The notes under the pieces: model-generated
Database searches by the model: none
What the model saw: only the letters and a program-made list of their open reading frames with translations
Told to the model about the DNA's origin: nothing
Program-made: the position numbers and the translations under genes
Assembly: GCA_016081115.2 (NCBI GenBank)
Contig: JABTTQ020002188.1
Span: 62,001-126,000 of the forward strand
Source: Rehmannia glutinosa
Taxonomy: Eukaryota > Streptophyta > Magnoliopsida > Lamiales > Orobanchaceae
DNA: 64,000 nt
Direction: 5' to 3'
Shown here: positions 10,207 through 20,609 of the stretch, one piece after another
Position numbering within the stretch: the stretch's first letter is position 1
Layout: every line of letters begins with the position of its first letter

Positions 10207-13200
10207 ATGAGTACTCAAACACAAAACGATGGAGGAAGTATGGAGCAACCTATACAACCTCAAAGCCAATTGATAACTTGTAGGCTCACGTAATCAAATT
10301 ACTTGGTTTGGAAAATGCAAGTATGGGTCTTTGTTAAAGGATATAGTCTTGATGGTTACCTCACAGGAGAAGTAAAGGTACCAAAAGAATTCTTATCGAA
10401 ACAATCGAAAATACAAAAAAGTTAACCGACTTATATATCATGGATTAGACAAGATCGAGTTATTAATGTCTTGGTTACTTTCTTCTTTATCTCGAAAAAT
10501 ATTCTTGTTAGTGTTGTTGGATCTAACACCTCAATGGAAGTATGGAAATGGTTGGAAAATAATTTTGCTAGCCAAAATGCTTTTGCAAAAGTCATGCAAT
10601 ACAAAGATTCTGACTTCAAACTATGAGGAAAGGCAATCAATGTATGAGAGATTTTCTCAACAAAGTCAAGTCATGTTGTGATTTACTAGTGCCGCAGTCA
10701 TAAAATTGAAGAACCGAACAAATTATGTACATTTTATCGTGCCTTGGTTCGAGAATATAACTCTGTCTTAGTCACTCTCACCTCACGTCTTGCACATTTC
10801 ACTCGGTGATGCTCACTCAATGTTATTGAGTTTTGAAAACAAAGCTTGAAAACACCGAAAGCTCATCGGGAAATTTTGATGGAACTCAATTTTTCATCAA
10901 TATTGCAACTCATCAAGAAAAATAGAAGAGGTGGATTTACTTTTCAAGGAGGTAGAGGAAAAACTCCCAATCAATATTTCAATGGCAGAGGTAAGAACTA
11001 ATCACGAGAGGAAGTTATAGAGGAAGGGGTGGAAGATTCAATAATCATGGAAGATCTAGGTGTCAAATTTGTCACTACTCTAATCACACTGGCCGATAAG
11101 TGCTTTTACAGTGTGACCTTAACTTTGTTCCATCCAACAACAATGCCGAAATTATCAAGTGCAGTCAAACAATGTTCACAATCCTACCGTGAATATAGCA
11201 AATGTTGGAAACAATGAAAATGATGAGGACTTGTGTTGGTATCCGATTCGGAGCTACCAACCATGTGACCTATGACCTGTCCAACCTAAATCTTGCAGCA
11301 GACTACCATGGCAATGAAAAGGTCCAAATTGGCAATGGAACAGGTTTAGTAATATCTCATTTTGGTAATTCTTTAGTTAAATCCTCGCAAATTTAATTCT
11401 CATTTTCTACTCAAAACCTTTTACATGTTTAGGATATCACAAAAATTTGCTTAGTGTTTCTCGGTTTGCTAAAGACAATGGTGTTTATTTTGAATTTCAT
11501 CCTTTATTTTGCCTTGTGAAGGATCAAACCACAGAATGGTGCTCCTCAAGGGAATCTTAGAAATGGCCTCATCGCTTCAATTTTCTCAAGGCTAATGATC
11601 CCACCGCCCTACCTTGAAATCCACTAAGTTCGGTCATCATACCTCTCAAGCTACCACCTTTCTCGCTTTCTCCATCGATGTTAAAAATAAAAATAGTCTT
11701 GTTACTTGGCACAATAGACTTGGCCATGCTTCTTTTGATGTTGTCAAGAAAGCTTTAATGAATCAGTAACATTTCTTTTGAAGAAAATAAAATGGATTTT
11801 CTATGTGTTGCATGTATGAAGTCCAAATTTCATAAGCTTCCATTCCCAGCTTCTTCGAGATAAGCATTATGAGCCTTTTGATCTCTTGCACGAGTGATTT
11901 GTGGGGACCAGCTCTGTGAAATCTTTCCATGGTTATAGTTATTATGTTTCTTTCATTGATCATGCTACTAGATATACCTGGTTCTATCTCTTAAAGCGAG
12001 AAACCGGACACTTTGCAAGCCTTTGTTCACTTGAACAATTTGATTAAAACACAATTTAACAAAGGCATTAAAATGTTGCAGAGAGTGATGGTGGGGGAGA
12101 ATTTCGGGGTTAGCAAAATTCTTAACGAGAAAATGGAATTCTTCATAGAATTTCTTGTCCATATACTCCGAACAAAACGGATTAGCGAACGGAAACATAG
12201 GCACTTGGTTGAGGTTGGTCTTTCTCTTTTAGCTCAATCCAATCTTCCTTCTTTTCATTGGGATAATGCATTTTTATGTGCATGTTTTCTTATTAATGAG
12301 AACTCCCACAAAGATTCTACAGTTCAAAAGTCCTTTTGAAGCCCTCACTCGGCCGTAAACCTAACTATAAGGAATTAAAGACCTTTGGATGCTTATGTTA
12401 CCCCTTGTTAAGACCTTATAATAAAAATAAATTGCAATACTGTAGTGATGTTTGCACCTTTATTGGTTATAGTGGACAACATAAGGGTTATAAGGTTTTA
12501 CTTCCAAATAAACGTGTTATCATCACAAGACATGTTATATTTGATGAAACTAAGTTCCCATTTCACAAGATCGAATCCTCGCATTCTATTCACACACTGT
12601 TCATAACATAACAAATTTACCACTTTTGCATGTTCTGCAGCTTGTCCCTTCACCAAGTGACACTTCTTCTCGATTATCAAACCAAATTCTTTCATCTCCT
12701 TTACAACCGATTCCACACCCTACATGTCTAGTTCCTCACCTAACTCCCCATTCTCTGCCGGTGGACGAATAACTACCGATTTACCAATTGAGATTGATAC
12801 TTCACATGTCTCGCTAATGCTCCTCTAATTGATGATACACAAAAGTTACCAACACACATCACATGATTACAAGATCTAAGCGGTATATATAAACCCAAAA
12901 TTTTATCCGTTGTGTTGGATAATGATGCGTAACCAAGAACACATATTGAAGCCTTAAGAAGACCCGAATGGCGCAAGCTATGCAAAAGGAGTATGAAGCT
13001 TTGTTGAGAAACAACACTTGGACTCTTTGTTCTTTACCCGATAACCAGGGAGTAATAGGTTGCAAATGGGTGTATAAATTAAAAAAATGCAGATGGAAGT
13101 GTAGCCAGACACAAAGCTAGACTTGTTGCAAAGGGGTACACACAAATGCCAGGTTTTGACTTTCAGAAACTTACAGATCCTGTTTGCCAAACCACCACGA

Positions 13201-14491
13201 TAAGAGTAATTCTTTCCATTGCTCTTTCAAATTCTTGGCCAATTAGACAACTTGATGTTGATAATGCTTTTCTAAATGGAGAACTTGATACAAACTTATT
13301 TATGGAACAACCACCTGGTTTCATTGAAGTTGGGAAAGAAAACTTGGTTTGCAAACTAAAAGGCCAATTTATGGTTTAAAACAAGCTTCAAGGGCTTGGT
13401 TTGAAAAATTTGGCGTAATTGTTAATTCCATTGGGTTCATATCTTCAAAGGCCGATTCTTCTTTATTTTACAATCATTGTGAGAAGGGTAGCATTTTGAT
13501 CTTGGTTTATGTAGATGACATCATAATAATGGTGATAATGAAGAAGGACTGAAAGACACATTGAGACATCTTCATCAAGCTTTTCCTTTGAAGGACTTGG
13601 GTAATTTGAGTTACTTTCTTGGAATTGACATTATACCAACTTCACAGGGGACTACTCCCGAATCGAGAAAATACATTGAGGAGGTCATTGAAAGGGCAGG
13701 AATGAAAGGATGCAAGGGTTTCAACACTCCAATGATAAGTAGTCCTCCCTCCTAAGTTTCAAGGTCACCAATGCAAAATGGAAAACTTTACAGATGCATT
13801 GTTGGTGCTTTGCAATATGCCATTGTTAGCAGACCGAAATTAGTTATAGTGTCAATAAAGTGTCTCGGTTCATGCAGATGCCTCTTGATTCTCACCGAAA
13901 GCGATCAAACGTATATCGAGATATTTAGCGGTACCTTGATTATGGTTTGCACTTAAAGTCTTGTCCTAAACCGCAGATTGATTGCTTTTTCGAGACGCAG
14001 ATTGGGCCTCGGACTCGACGATAGGAGATCCACTTCTGGTACATGTGTGTTTTTGGAGAGAATTTGATTTCTTGGAGCTCAAAAACAACATACATCTGTC
14101 TCTCACGTTCAAGCACGAGGCAGAATATAGAGCTCTTGCTCATACTACTTGTGACATTGTTTGGTTTCAGTCATTACTCAAGGAATTGCAAATTAATCAA
14201 AATTATCCTACCACTATTTGGATTGATAACCAAAGTGCTGTGTCGCTTGCTAACAATCCAGTTTTTCATTCAAGAACTAAACACCTGGAGATAGACCTTC
14301 ATTTCATTCGGGATAAAGTTCAAGAAAGAAAAATTTCAGTTCGCCATGTCCCTGCTATAGATCAAATAGCAGACATATTCACAAAGCCATTGTCGGGACA
14401 GTTCTTCTCTTGCCTACGAAACAAACTTTCAGTAGTTTCTAAGGTCACGCTCGAACTGCGGGGGCATATGAACAATGCACGTGAAGAATGA
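10207..14491 (+). pseudogene. gag-pol of copia element A, many frame breaks
   Basis: The start MSTQTQNDGG at 10207 opens gag. The gag region (10207-11100) is broken by stops. Protease remnant GATNHVTYDLSNLNL lies near 11250. Integrase pieces lie at 11400-12580 (the LSVSRFAKDNG region, TWHNRLGHASFD with zinc-binding His residues, and GCLCYPLLRPYNKNKL in the C-terminal part). Reverse transcriptase runs 12970-13720, with KWVYKLKK, QLDVDNAFLNG, YGLKQASRAWF and YVDD. RNase H runs 13770-14491, with DNQSAVSLANNP and DQIADIFTKPLS. Several frame shifts coincide with places where the family would have a CAG or CTG codon context (near 11247, 13360 and 13528) or with A runs. Some of the damage may therefore be sequencing error. 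As written, it cannot make a working polyprotein. Confidence 0.85.
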
Positions 14492-14746
14492 AAAAATTAG
14501 CATTAAACCCATTATGCCTTTTCCTTAGAATAATGTATGTTCCATAAGCATACCCATTATGCATGTTGTCAGGAATATTCCACAGTAATCCTCCACTATG
14601 TTTGGTCTCATCTAGATTGTTCTCTTACTTGTATAAATCGGGTACTATGCTTGTAAACCAATCAATTAAGCAATTCAATTACAGCTTTATTAATTATATT
14701 GAAAGTTGTTCATCTTTTACTTTATGGCTTCAGCTTATTTCCCATA
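14467..14746 (+). repeat. 3' LTR of element A
   Basis: 280 bp with a TATA box at 14632-14638, preceded by the purine tract GCGGGGGCA (14458-14466). It keeps CAG at all four sites that are changed in the 5' LTR. Confidence 0.93.
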
Positions 14747-14751
14747 TCATG

Positions 14752-15044
14752 GAGGGAATGGTCCATCCCAGACTTACAATTTTGGCGTTTCCTTTTAGTT
14801 CCCAGCAACAAACACGACAACTGATTTTTTTCCTTATAAAAATAAAAAAGAAAACAAAAACGGAAAAGAAGGGCATGCACCTCAGTAAGTTAACAACTCA
14901 TCCAGACAAATCAAACCAAAATCCCGATTCCAATTAAAAAGGATAAAAAAAGAAAAAAACAGGACAAAGAAAAACAGATCTACACATGTTGACCATATAT
15001 AGATATATACATGTACAAAGACCAATTAAGATTATAATAATTAA
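14752..15044. other. A-rich spacer, 3' flank of the small minus-strand gene
   Basis: A-rich sequence (14820-14960) followed by AT-rich DNA. It lies 3' of the minus-strand gene that stops at 15045 and probably includes its 3' UTR. No ORF here has family features. Confidence 0.4.
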
Positions 15045-17209
15045 TTAAAAGGGTGCAGTAACAATGTCTCTAAGCCGTGACATCCTATTGATCCTCTCGT
15101 CATTGCCATATTTTTGATCATCTTCTTCTTCTTCATCTCCACCGTCCATCAGCCTACCACCTTCTGCGCATCTTACCACCGGTTCCAATCCCTACTGACA
15201 ATTCACAATTTCATCAATGTATATATATAAAACTTCATCACTTATATATGCTAATATCGATTTTTGTAGATCTAAGTGTCTGTGTTATTGTGTGTAATTT
15301 ATAATTGCACATGATAGCATAGCATTAAATTGTGGGGACTGTGATCTCGGACCATAAAAGCATCAATACTAATATATATATATATATATATATATATGTA
15401 TTAGATAATTTTTAAAAGATAATTATTTATAAAAAAAATATTGGGTACATTTCCCATTTACCTATTTATTGATCTTGCCCCTGAACTATTGAAACTTGAA
15501 ATACCTCCTCATCCAATAAAAAATACATTGATATACAAATATAGTACCCTTAAACTATAGAGAAGTGACATTAAATTTTCTAAACAAATAAACTTATATC
15601 AATATATTTGCTACAAATATAATTGTAAGTATTAAAATTTAGATCAAAATTAAGTGAAATTAATCTATATCTCTAAATATTTCATTAAAGAAGATATACA
15701 TATGTAGAGCAAACATATTTTCAGAGTCTAGAAATCTATATGTGAAATGAAATATAAATATCAAAAAACAAAATCTTCTGATACTAATATACTTATCGAC
15801 TTCAATAATCTGACCTAATTTTTTAACATTTATTTTTTAAAGAAAATAATCTCAATTACATTGAAAATAAATAGCTAAATATCAATAATATTAAAATTTA
15901 AGGAAATTGCATCATATAAATTTCAAATTATGTTTTACTTAATTAAATCCATTTATATATATAATTATCTTTTTGATAACAACTTATAGTCAAGTAAATA
16001 GAAGATCAAATTAAGGGATAATTGCAAAAAGTACCCCTAAGGTTTAACCTATTACAAAAAAAAACTCAGCTAATTTTCAAAATTACAAAAAGTACCCCTA
16101 GGGGTTGATTCAGTGTTGAAATTAAGGGGTAAACTGTAATATTTTTATAAATATGAGGGGGGATTTGAAGTATTTATTGCTTATGAAGGGGGTAAATGTT
16201 AGACAAAATAAAACTTTAGGGGTATTTTTGTAATTTTGAAAGTTAGCTGGGTTTTTCTGTAATTAGGTTAAACCTCAATGGTACTTTTTGTAATTAACCC
16301 TCAAATTAATGAAACTAACTATCGAGAAGATAAAATTTATATAAATTAAAGATGTTTTTGTCCATCAATATTTTTTTATTGATGTAGGGAGGTATATATT
16401 CATAGGGTTACGTTGTATGATAGAGGCAAAATCTGATGATTTGGGTAAGTGAATTTTAACCTAAAACATACATAATTTTTGTTGTAAACAAATTCATTTT
16501 TTTCATCAGACAAAAGAAGAATACAAATTTTAGGTTCGAGAATCCAATCCGAAAATGAGACTGCAGCAACAAGTTCAGGATTTCACGCCAAACACCAAAT
16601 CAAAGTTTCATCAAAATAATATCAAAAATCTTATCTTCGTCAAGAGTTTCGGCTTGAAAAACTACTAGCTATATGATTTGATAAAATAATGCTTATGTGA
16701 AATATTTAAGCAAATTATTGAATTTGGAGCGTAAACATAAGAGATGGTGCACCTCTGGGCCGATCCATTGAGTTATAAAAATATATAAAATTGAACTAAC
16801 AATCTAGGAATTTAAAGGGAATAAAATTCCAAAAATCATTTTAAGGGCAACGTAAGTACTGAAAATGAGTGTAGACACAAATTAAAAGTTATTGTATATA
16901 TTTACCTCGGTGAAAATACTGAAAGCTTCCTGAATGCTTCTGGTGTTCACCACATAAAGTGCTGCCTCCTATAACATAATCAACACAACCACAATTAATG
17001 CTTAATATTTATTAATTTCACCTGCGTTAAAATATATACCCCTAGCCTTTTGTTTAATTTTTCAAAGTACACACACACAGTCACACACACACACATATAT
17101 ATATATATATAGAGAGAGTACTTGCCCTGGCAAACTCGATCTGATTAAGGTTAAGTGTACGAGGTTCATCCTCAATCGATGACTGCCTTTCTTTTCTAAG
17201 CCCATCCAT
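15045..17209 (-). CDS. small three-exon gene, conserved-looking protein of unknown function (97 aa)
   Basis: Exons on the - strand are 17209-17126, 16968-16906 and 15191-15045 (stop TAA). They have 84, 63 and 147 bases, all in phase 0, so they join without frame loss. Exon 1 starts MDGLRKERQSS and ends NQIEFAR. Exon 2 is EAALYVVNTRSIQEAFSIFTE. Exon 3 starts GLEPVVRCAEGG, has an acidic run (DGGDEEEEDD) and ends RLRDIVTAPF. The first intron uses a GC donor (AGG|GCAAGT). The second is 1.7 kb and has a GT donor. The protein is hydrophilic, with an amphipathic central helix, and has no signal peptide or membrane segment. I do not recognise a named family. A TATA box (17341-17351) and an ABRE-type cluster lie upstream, suggesting ABA or stress control. 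Confidence 0.75.
15371..15398. repeat. (TA)n microsatellite
   Basis: About 14 TA units in AT-rich DNA, inside the long second intron of the small minus-strand gene. Confidence 0.9.
16015..16300. mobile_element. Mutator-type MITE, copy 3, with perfect 9-bp target-site duplication
   Basis: 286 bp flanked by exact TCAAATTAA direct repeats (16006-16014 and 16301-16309). Its terminal inverted repeats of about 35 bp begin GGGATAATTGCAAAAAGTAC on the left. The right end reads the complement (GTACTTTTTGTAATTAACCC). A second copy of the terminal motif is nested inside each end. A 9-bp duplication and long inverted repeats mark Mutator-like elements. It lies within the second intron of the small minus-strand gene. 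Confidence 0.9.
17070..17119. repeat. compound CA/TA/GA microsatellite
   Basis: An (AC)n tract, then (TA)n, then (GA)n, ending 7 bases from the GC donor of the first intron of the minus-strand gene. It should be length-polymorphic and lies close enough to the donor to affect splicing. Confidence 0.85.
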
Positions 17210-17340
17210 TTTTCACGCAAATTAGAGTACGTATCAGTTTGATCAGTTGCAACAAAACTAGTAGGAAGAAATTAATCTCACACGCATATACGTATAATTA
17301 ATTGCATGCCTATCCGCAGCCTTTGAGTTGTACATTTGCT

Positions 17341-17351
17341 CTATATATATA
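17341..17351 (-). promoter_or_regulatory. TATA box of the small minus-strand gene
   Basis: On the - strand the sequence reads TATATATAGAG about 135 bases before the ATG, which leaves a leader of about 100 bases. The AT-rich surroundings weaken the call. Confidence 0.45.
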
Positions 17352-17445
17352 CATATTTTTCACACACAACACACACTAAATATATATGAGTATTTTATGA
17401 GCGAGGAAGGTGGTTGGTTGGGTGAGCAAGTGTGGTACGTAAGTA

Positions 17446-17498
17446 TACGTGGCGATACAAATCGTTAAATACGTGGGACTATTTGAAAAACACGTGGC
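17446..17498 (-). promoter_or_regulatory. cluster of three ACGT (ABRE/G-box) elements
   Basis: TACGTGGC at 17446-17453, TACGTGGG at 17470-17477 and CACGTGGC at 17491-17498, all within 53 bp and about 100-155 bp upstream of the candidate TATA box. YACGTGGC is the established abscisic-acid response element bound by bZIP factors, and multiple copies are normally needed for response. This predicts ABA or stress induction of the minus-strand gene. Confidence 0.65.
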
Positions 17499-18151
17499 GG
17501 ATGTCTGGTGAGGTAAAATGTTTCTCGTTATAGCAAACTGTTTGTCTGAATTTGCAGAGATAGGGCGGCTTGGGTTTTTGCTAAAAGAAGAAAGTTTGCA
17601 ATTTCACGAGATGTTACGTGTATTATGGTGAGAGTGTGGCCCAACCATTAAGGGCCACGCCTACTTTAGGCATATTACCTGTGCGCATCATGATGGCGCT
17701 TTATTATTGGTCATCCCTAATTTATAATTTATATGTAATTGACCTTTGACAATGGCTTTGTGGCCTTTGCTTTCGACTTTTCTTTTCCATTTTGATTTTG
17801 AATGTTTTAGAGATTATTGGAAAATTGACATTTTCAGAGTCAGAAATTGTAAATACACCATCCACCCTAAATCCTTGCAAAAGTATCACTCATATCCTTG
17901 AGAATTGACTATTATACCCCTTAGTAGCAATTTGGATCCAATTATATTCCCGGCGACCCCTTTCCCCTGAATATAACTGGTCATTTTTCGGCTGGTGTCG
18001 ACAACGACATGAGATGGTTCACTGGAAGTGAGATGGTTGACGGCGGAATGATGAACAACAATTGTCAATGTGCCGTTGTCGTGATGAACTCATTTTCACT
18101 TGTTTCCTTCGTATTGTACAAGATTTTCAGCTGATTTAGCTAGGTGTGAAG
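17499..18151. other. spacer between the small gene and retrotransposon B
   Basis: Unique-looking AT-rich DNA. The short open frame at 17886-18068 has no family features. Nothing else is recognised. Confidence 0.5.
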
Positions 18152-18555
18152 TGTTGGATTTTTATCCATTAAGTGGCCCATTAAATTAAATGTAGTCCAT
18201 ATTTGATGGTTAATAGGGTTAATGGAAGTTAACGCTGGGAGTTAATAAAATAACTCCCCTTCCTCTGCCTAATAACTGATAAAAGAAAATAACAACTCCG
18301 TCTCTCTTAAAAAGAGAACACGTATGTATTTTGAGTTCTTATGGCCATCAAGAAGAAAAAAACGGGAAAAGACAAGGAGGAAGAAAAAGAGATTTTCAAG
18401 GCCAATTCAGAAAGGAATTAAGACATGTATCAAGTTAAGTATATTTATACTTATGTCAATCTGTTATTTGAGATTGTGAGAATTATGATTTCCCAAAGTT
18501 ATGAGCATTAAAGAGATTGAATGATTTCATGAGAGAAACTGGAAATCTACTTACA
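18152..18555 (+). repeat. 5' LTR of element B
   Basis: 404 bp, starting TGTTGGATT and ending ACTTACA, followed by a 2-base spacer and a canonical Met-tRNA primer site. No second copy is in the window for dating. Confidence 0.82.
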
Positions 18556-18557
18556 TG

Positions 18558-18569
18558 TGGTATCAGAGC
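18558..18569 (+). promoter_or_regulatory. primer-binding site of element B
   Basis: An exact TGGTATCAGAGC, complementary to the 3' end of plant initiator Met-tRNA. Confidence 0.92.
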
Positions 18570-19693
18570 CCTGGTTTGGGATTCATAATTTTCCGATTAA
18601 AATCGTCTGATTTACTTGATGAATTCGAAAGAGTAAATTGTAGTTATTTTTCCGCTGCGATTCATATGTATAAGCGTATGTATGCTCTACGGAATGTGAG
18701 ATTCAAAATATGTTGAATGTCTTGATATTCTGATTCTTTCATAAGTATTATAAAGGTGCAATCATATCAATACCCACTTGATTTTCTTTGCATATGACAT
18801 AAGGTTGTATACACATTATTTGAATAGATATGGTAATTGAAACTTGAAAGGTTCCCATATTTCTCTTCCACTGATGGCCCACATGTAAAATCATGCCCAA
18901 CCGTGACCTTATATATCAAATGGCTACCAAAATTATTGTTTTGTAATGGTTGCACGTATGTCTGATGTGCACTGAGATGTGGATAATACATGTGAACAAT
19001 TTTTTGAAGTTTAATTATCATGATGCTTACAGTAATTTTAGGTTTGTTGTTTAATTTTACCATATGAGCATGTCAACTTTTGATGTTTATTTGAAAAGGC
19101 CGAAAATTTAATGAGATTCTTGAGTTTTATTTTCGTGAATTATACATCTATCTTACAGTACATGCTTATAGATTTGGTATATATGATGTTATAACTTGAT
19201 TAAAGTTATTCAAGTATTAATGTATGAATTTCATATTCATGTTATAGATAGCTTGTTAGTTACCAAAGTGGCCCAGCTGAACGAAAAATTAGACACTTAA
19301 TTATTTGAGTGTTTTTCAATTGTTCATGATTATAGAGGTGCCATTAAAGAATGACATGATTGGTATATTGAATAATTGTAATTATAGATTATTTTGCTAG
19401 GAGGTCACCCAAAGGTGGACCATTGCATATTTCTATAAAATTAAAGGGATCAATCTTCATATTTTAGTTAGATATTATGTGTATCCAAAGATAACATGCT
19501 TATTTGGCTAATGTATTTTCTGATTATCTGTTAAGCATATTTCTTTGGCATCAATTATATTGCTTGTGTATTTAAGTCTTGCCCAAAGGTAAACTTAAAT
19601 GCATGGTTAAAGTCTTTATATAAAGGTTTTTGAATCAAATAAAGTTAACTCAAAGCGCTAATAGGTGAAATTGTATAAATATTTGCAGCTTCT
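18570..19693 (+). other. untranslated leader of element B
   Basis: 1.1 kb of AT-rich sequence between the primer site and the gag start. No coding sequence is recognised. The leader is long for a copia element. Confidence 0.5.
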
Positions 19694-20609
19694 ATGAATC
19701 TCTTCACATCGGGAAATACAGTTGTGAAGTTCAACGGGCTGAACTATGCTGACTGGTCCGAGCAGATCCAATTTACTCTGGGTGTCATGGATTTGGACTT
19801 GGCTACATTGACTGATGAAAGGCCCGCATCCATTACAGAAACTAGCTCGGAAGCTGACTAGAGTGTATACGAGGCTTAGGAGCGGTCTAACAGGTTGATT
19901 TTAAATCTTATGAGAATGATCATGGCTGAAAACATTAAGCCTTCGATGCCCATGACTAACAATGCAAGGGAATTCATGCTGAAAGTCAAAGAATATTCCC
20001 AGTCGGACTTGGCTGAGAAATCTATTGTAGACAGCCTTATGAGTGAGCTGACTATGAAGAAGTTTGATTGGTCCAAGACAATTTACGATCATGTAACATA
20101 AATGTCCAACCTAGAAGCAAAGTTTAAGACTATGAGGATGGATGTGAGTGAGACGTTCTATGTGCAGTTCATCATGAACTCCCTCCCTGTTGAATTTGGT
20201 CAGTTCTAGGTGAACTACAACACCATTAAGGATAAATGGAACTTCAAAGAACTTAAGGCCATGTTAGTGCAAGAGAGGGGAGATCAAGAAGATAAAGGAT
20301 CACTTACCGTTTACTACGATCTATGATGGTGCTAGTAGCAAGAAGAAAGCTAAACTTGGTAAGAAAGACAAGAAAAAGGATAAGGCCCCGATGAAGGTTG
20401 GCGAGGGTCAAATCCATAAAAAGATTAAGTGTTACTTCTGCAATAAGCCAGGACACTTAAAGAAAGATTGTCCGAAAAGGAATGCATGGTTCGAGAAGAA
20501 AGGTATACATTATGTTTCTGTATGTTTTGAATCGAACCTTATAGAAGTGCCTAATAATACTTGGTGGTTAGGTTCTGGTGCCACTACTCATGTGTCTCAT
20601 GTTATATAG
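19694..20609 (+). pseudogene. gag and protease of element B
   Basis: Gag opens at 19694 with MNLFTSGNTVVKFNGLNYADW, the copia gag N-terminus. Premature stops at about 19859 and 19877 stand where TGG (Trp) would be expected, and there are others near 20099 and 20209. A CCHC zinc knuckle (CYFCNKPGHLKKDC) lies at 20430-20471. The protease motif reads GSGATTHVS near 20571, where DSGAT is expected, so the catalytic Asp is replaced by Gly (GAT to GGT). The protein is inactive as written. Confidence 0.82.

Larger units (their letters stand above)
9849..14746 (+). mobile_element. complete Ty1/copia element A (Ale/Retrofit-like), TA..TA termini
   Basis: 4,898 bp with two LTRs (9849-10127 and 14467-14746), a Met-tRNA primer site right after the first LTR, and gag, protease, integrase, reverse transcriptase and RNase H remnants in copia order. 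It is flanked by the 5-bp target-site duplication TCATG (9844-9848 and 14747-14751). The LTRs start TATG and end CATA, not TG..CA. Size, short LTRs and the tail ADIFTKPLS fit the Ale/Retrofit lineage. The LTRs are identical except at four CAG sites, which implies a young insertion, yet the coding frame is broken in many places. Confidence 0.92.

Noticed and set aside
17886..18068. 60-codon minus-strand ORF
   Set aside because: No domain, no codon pattern and no regulatory context.
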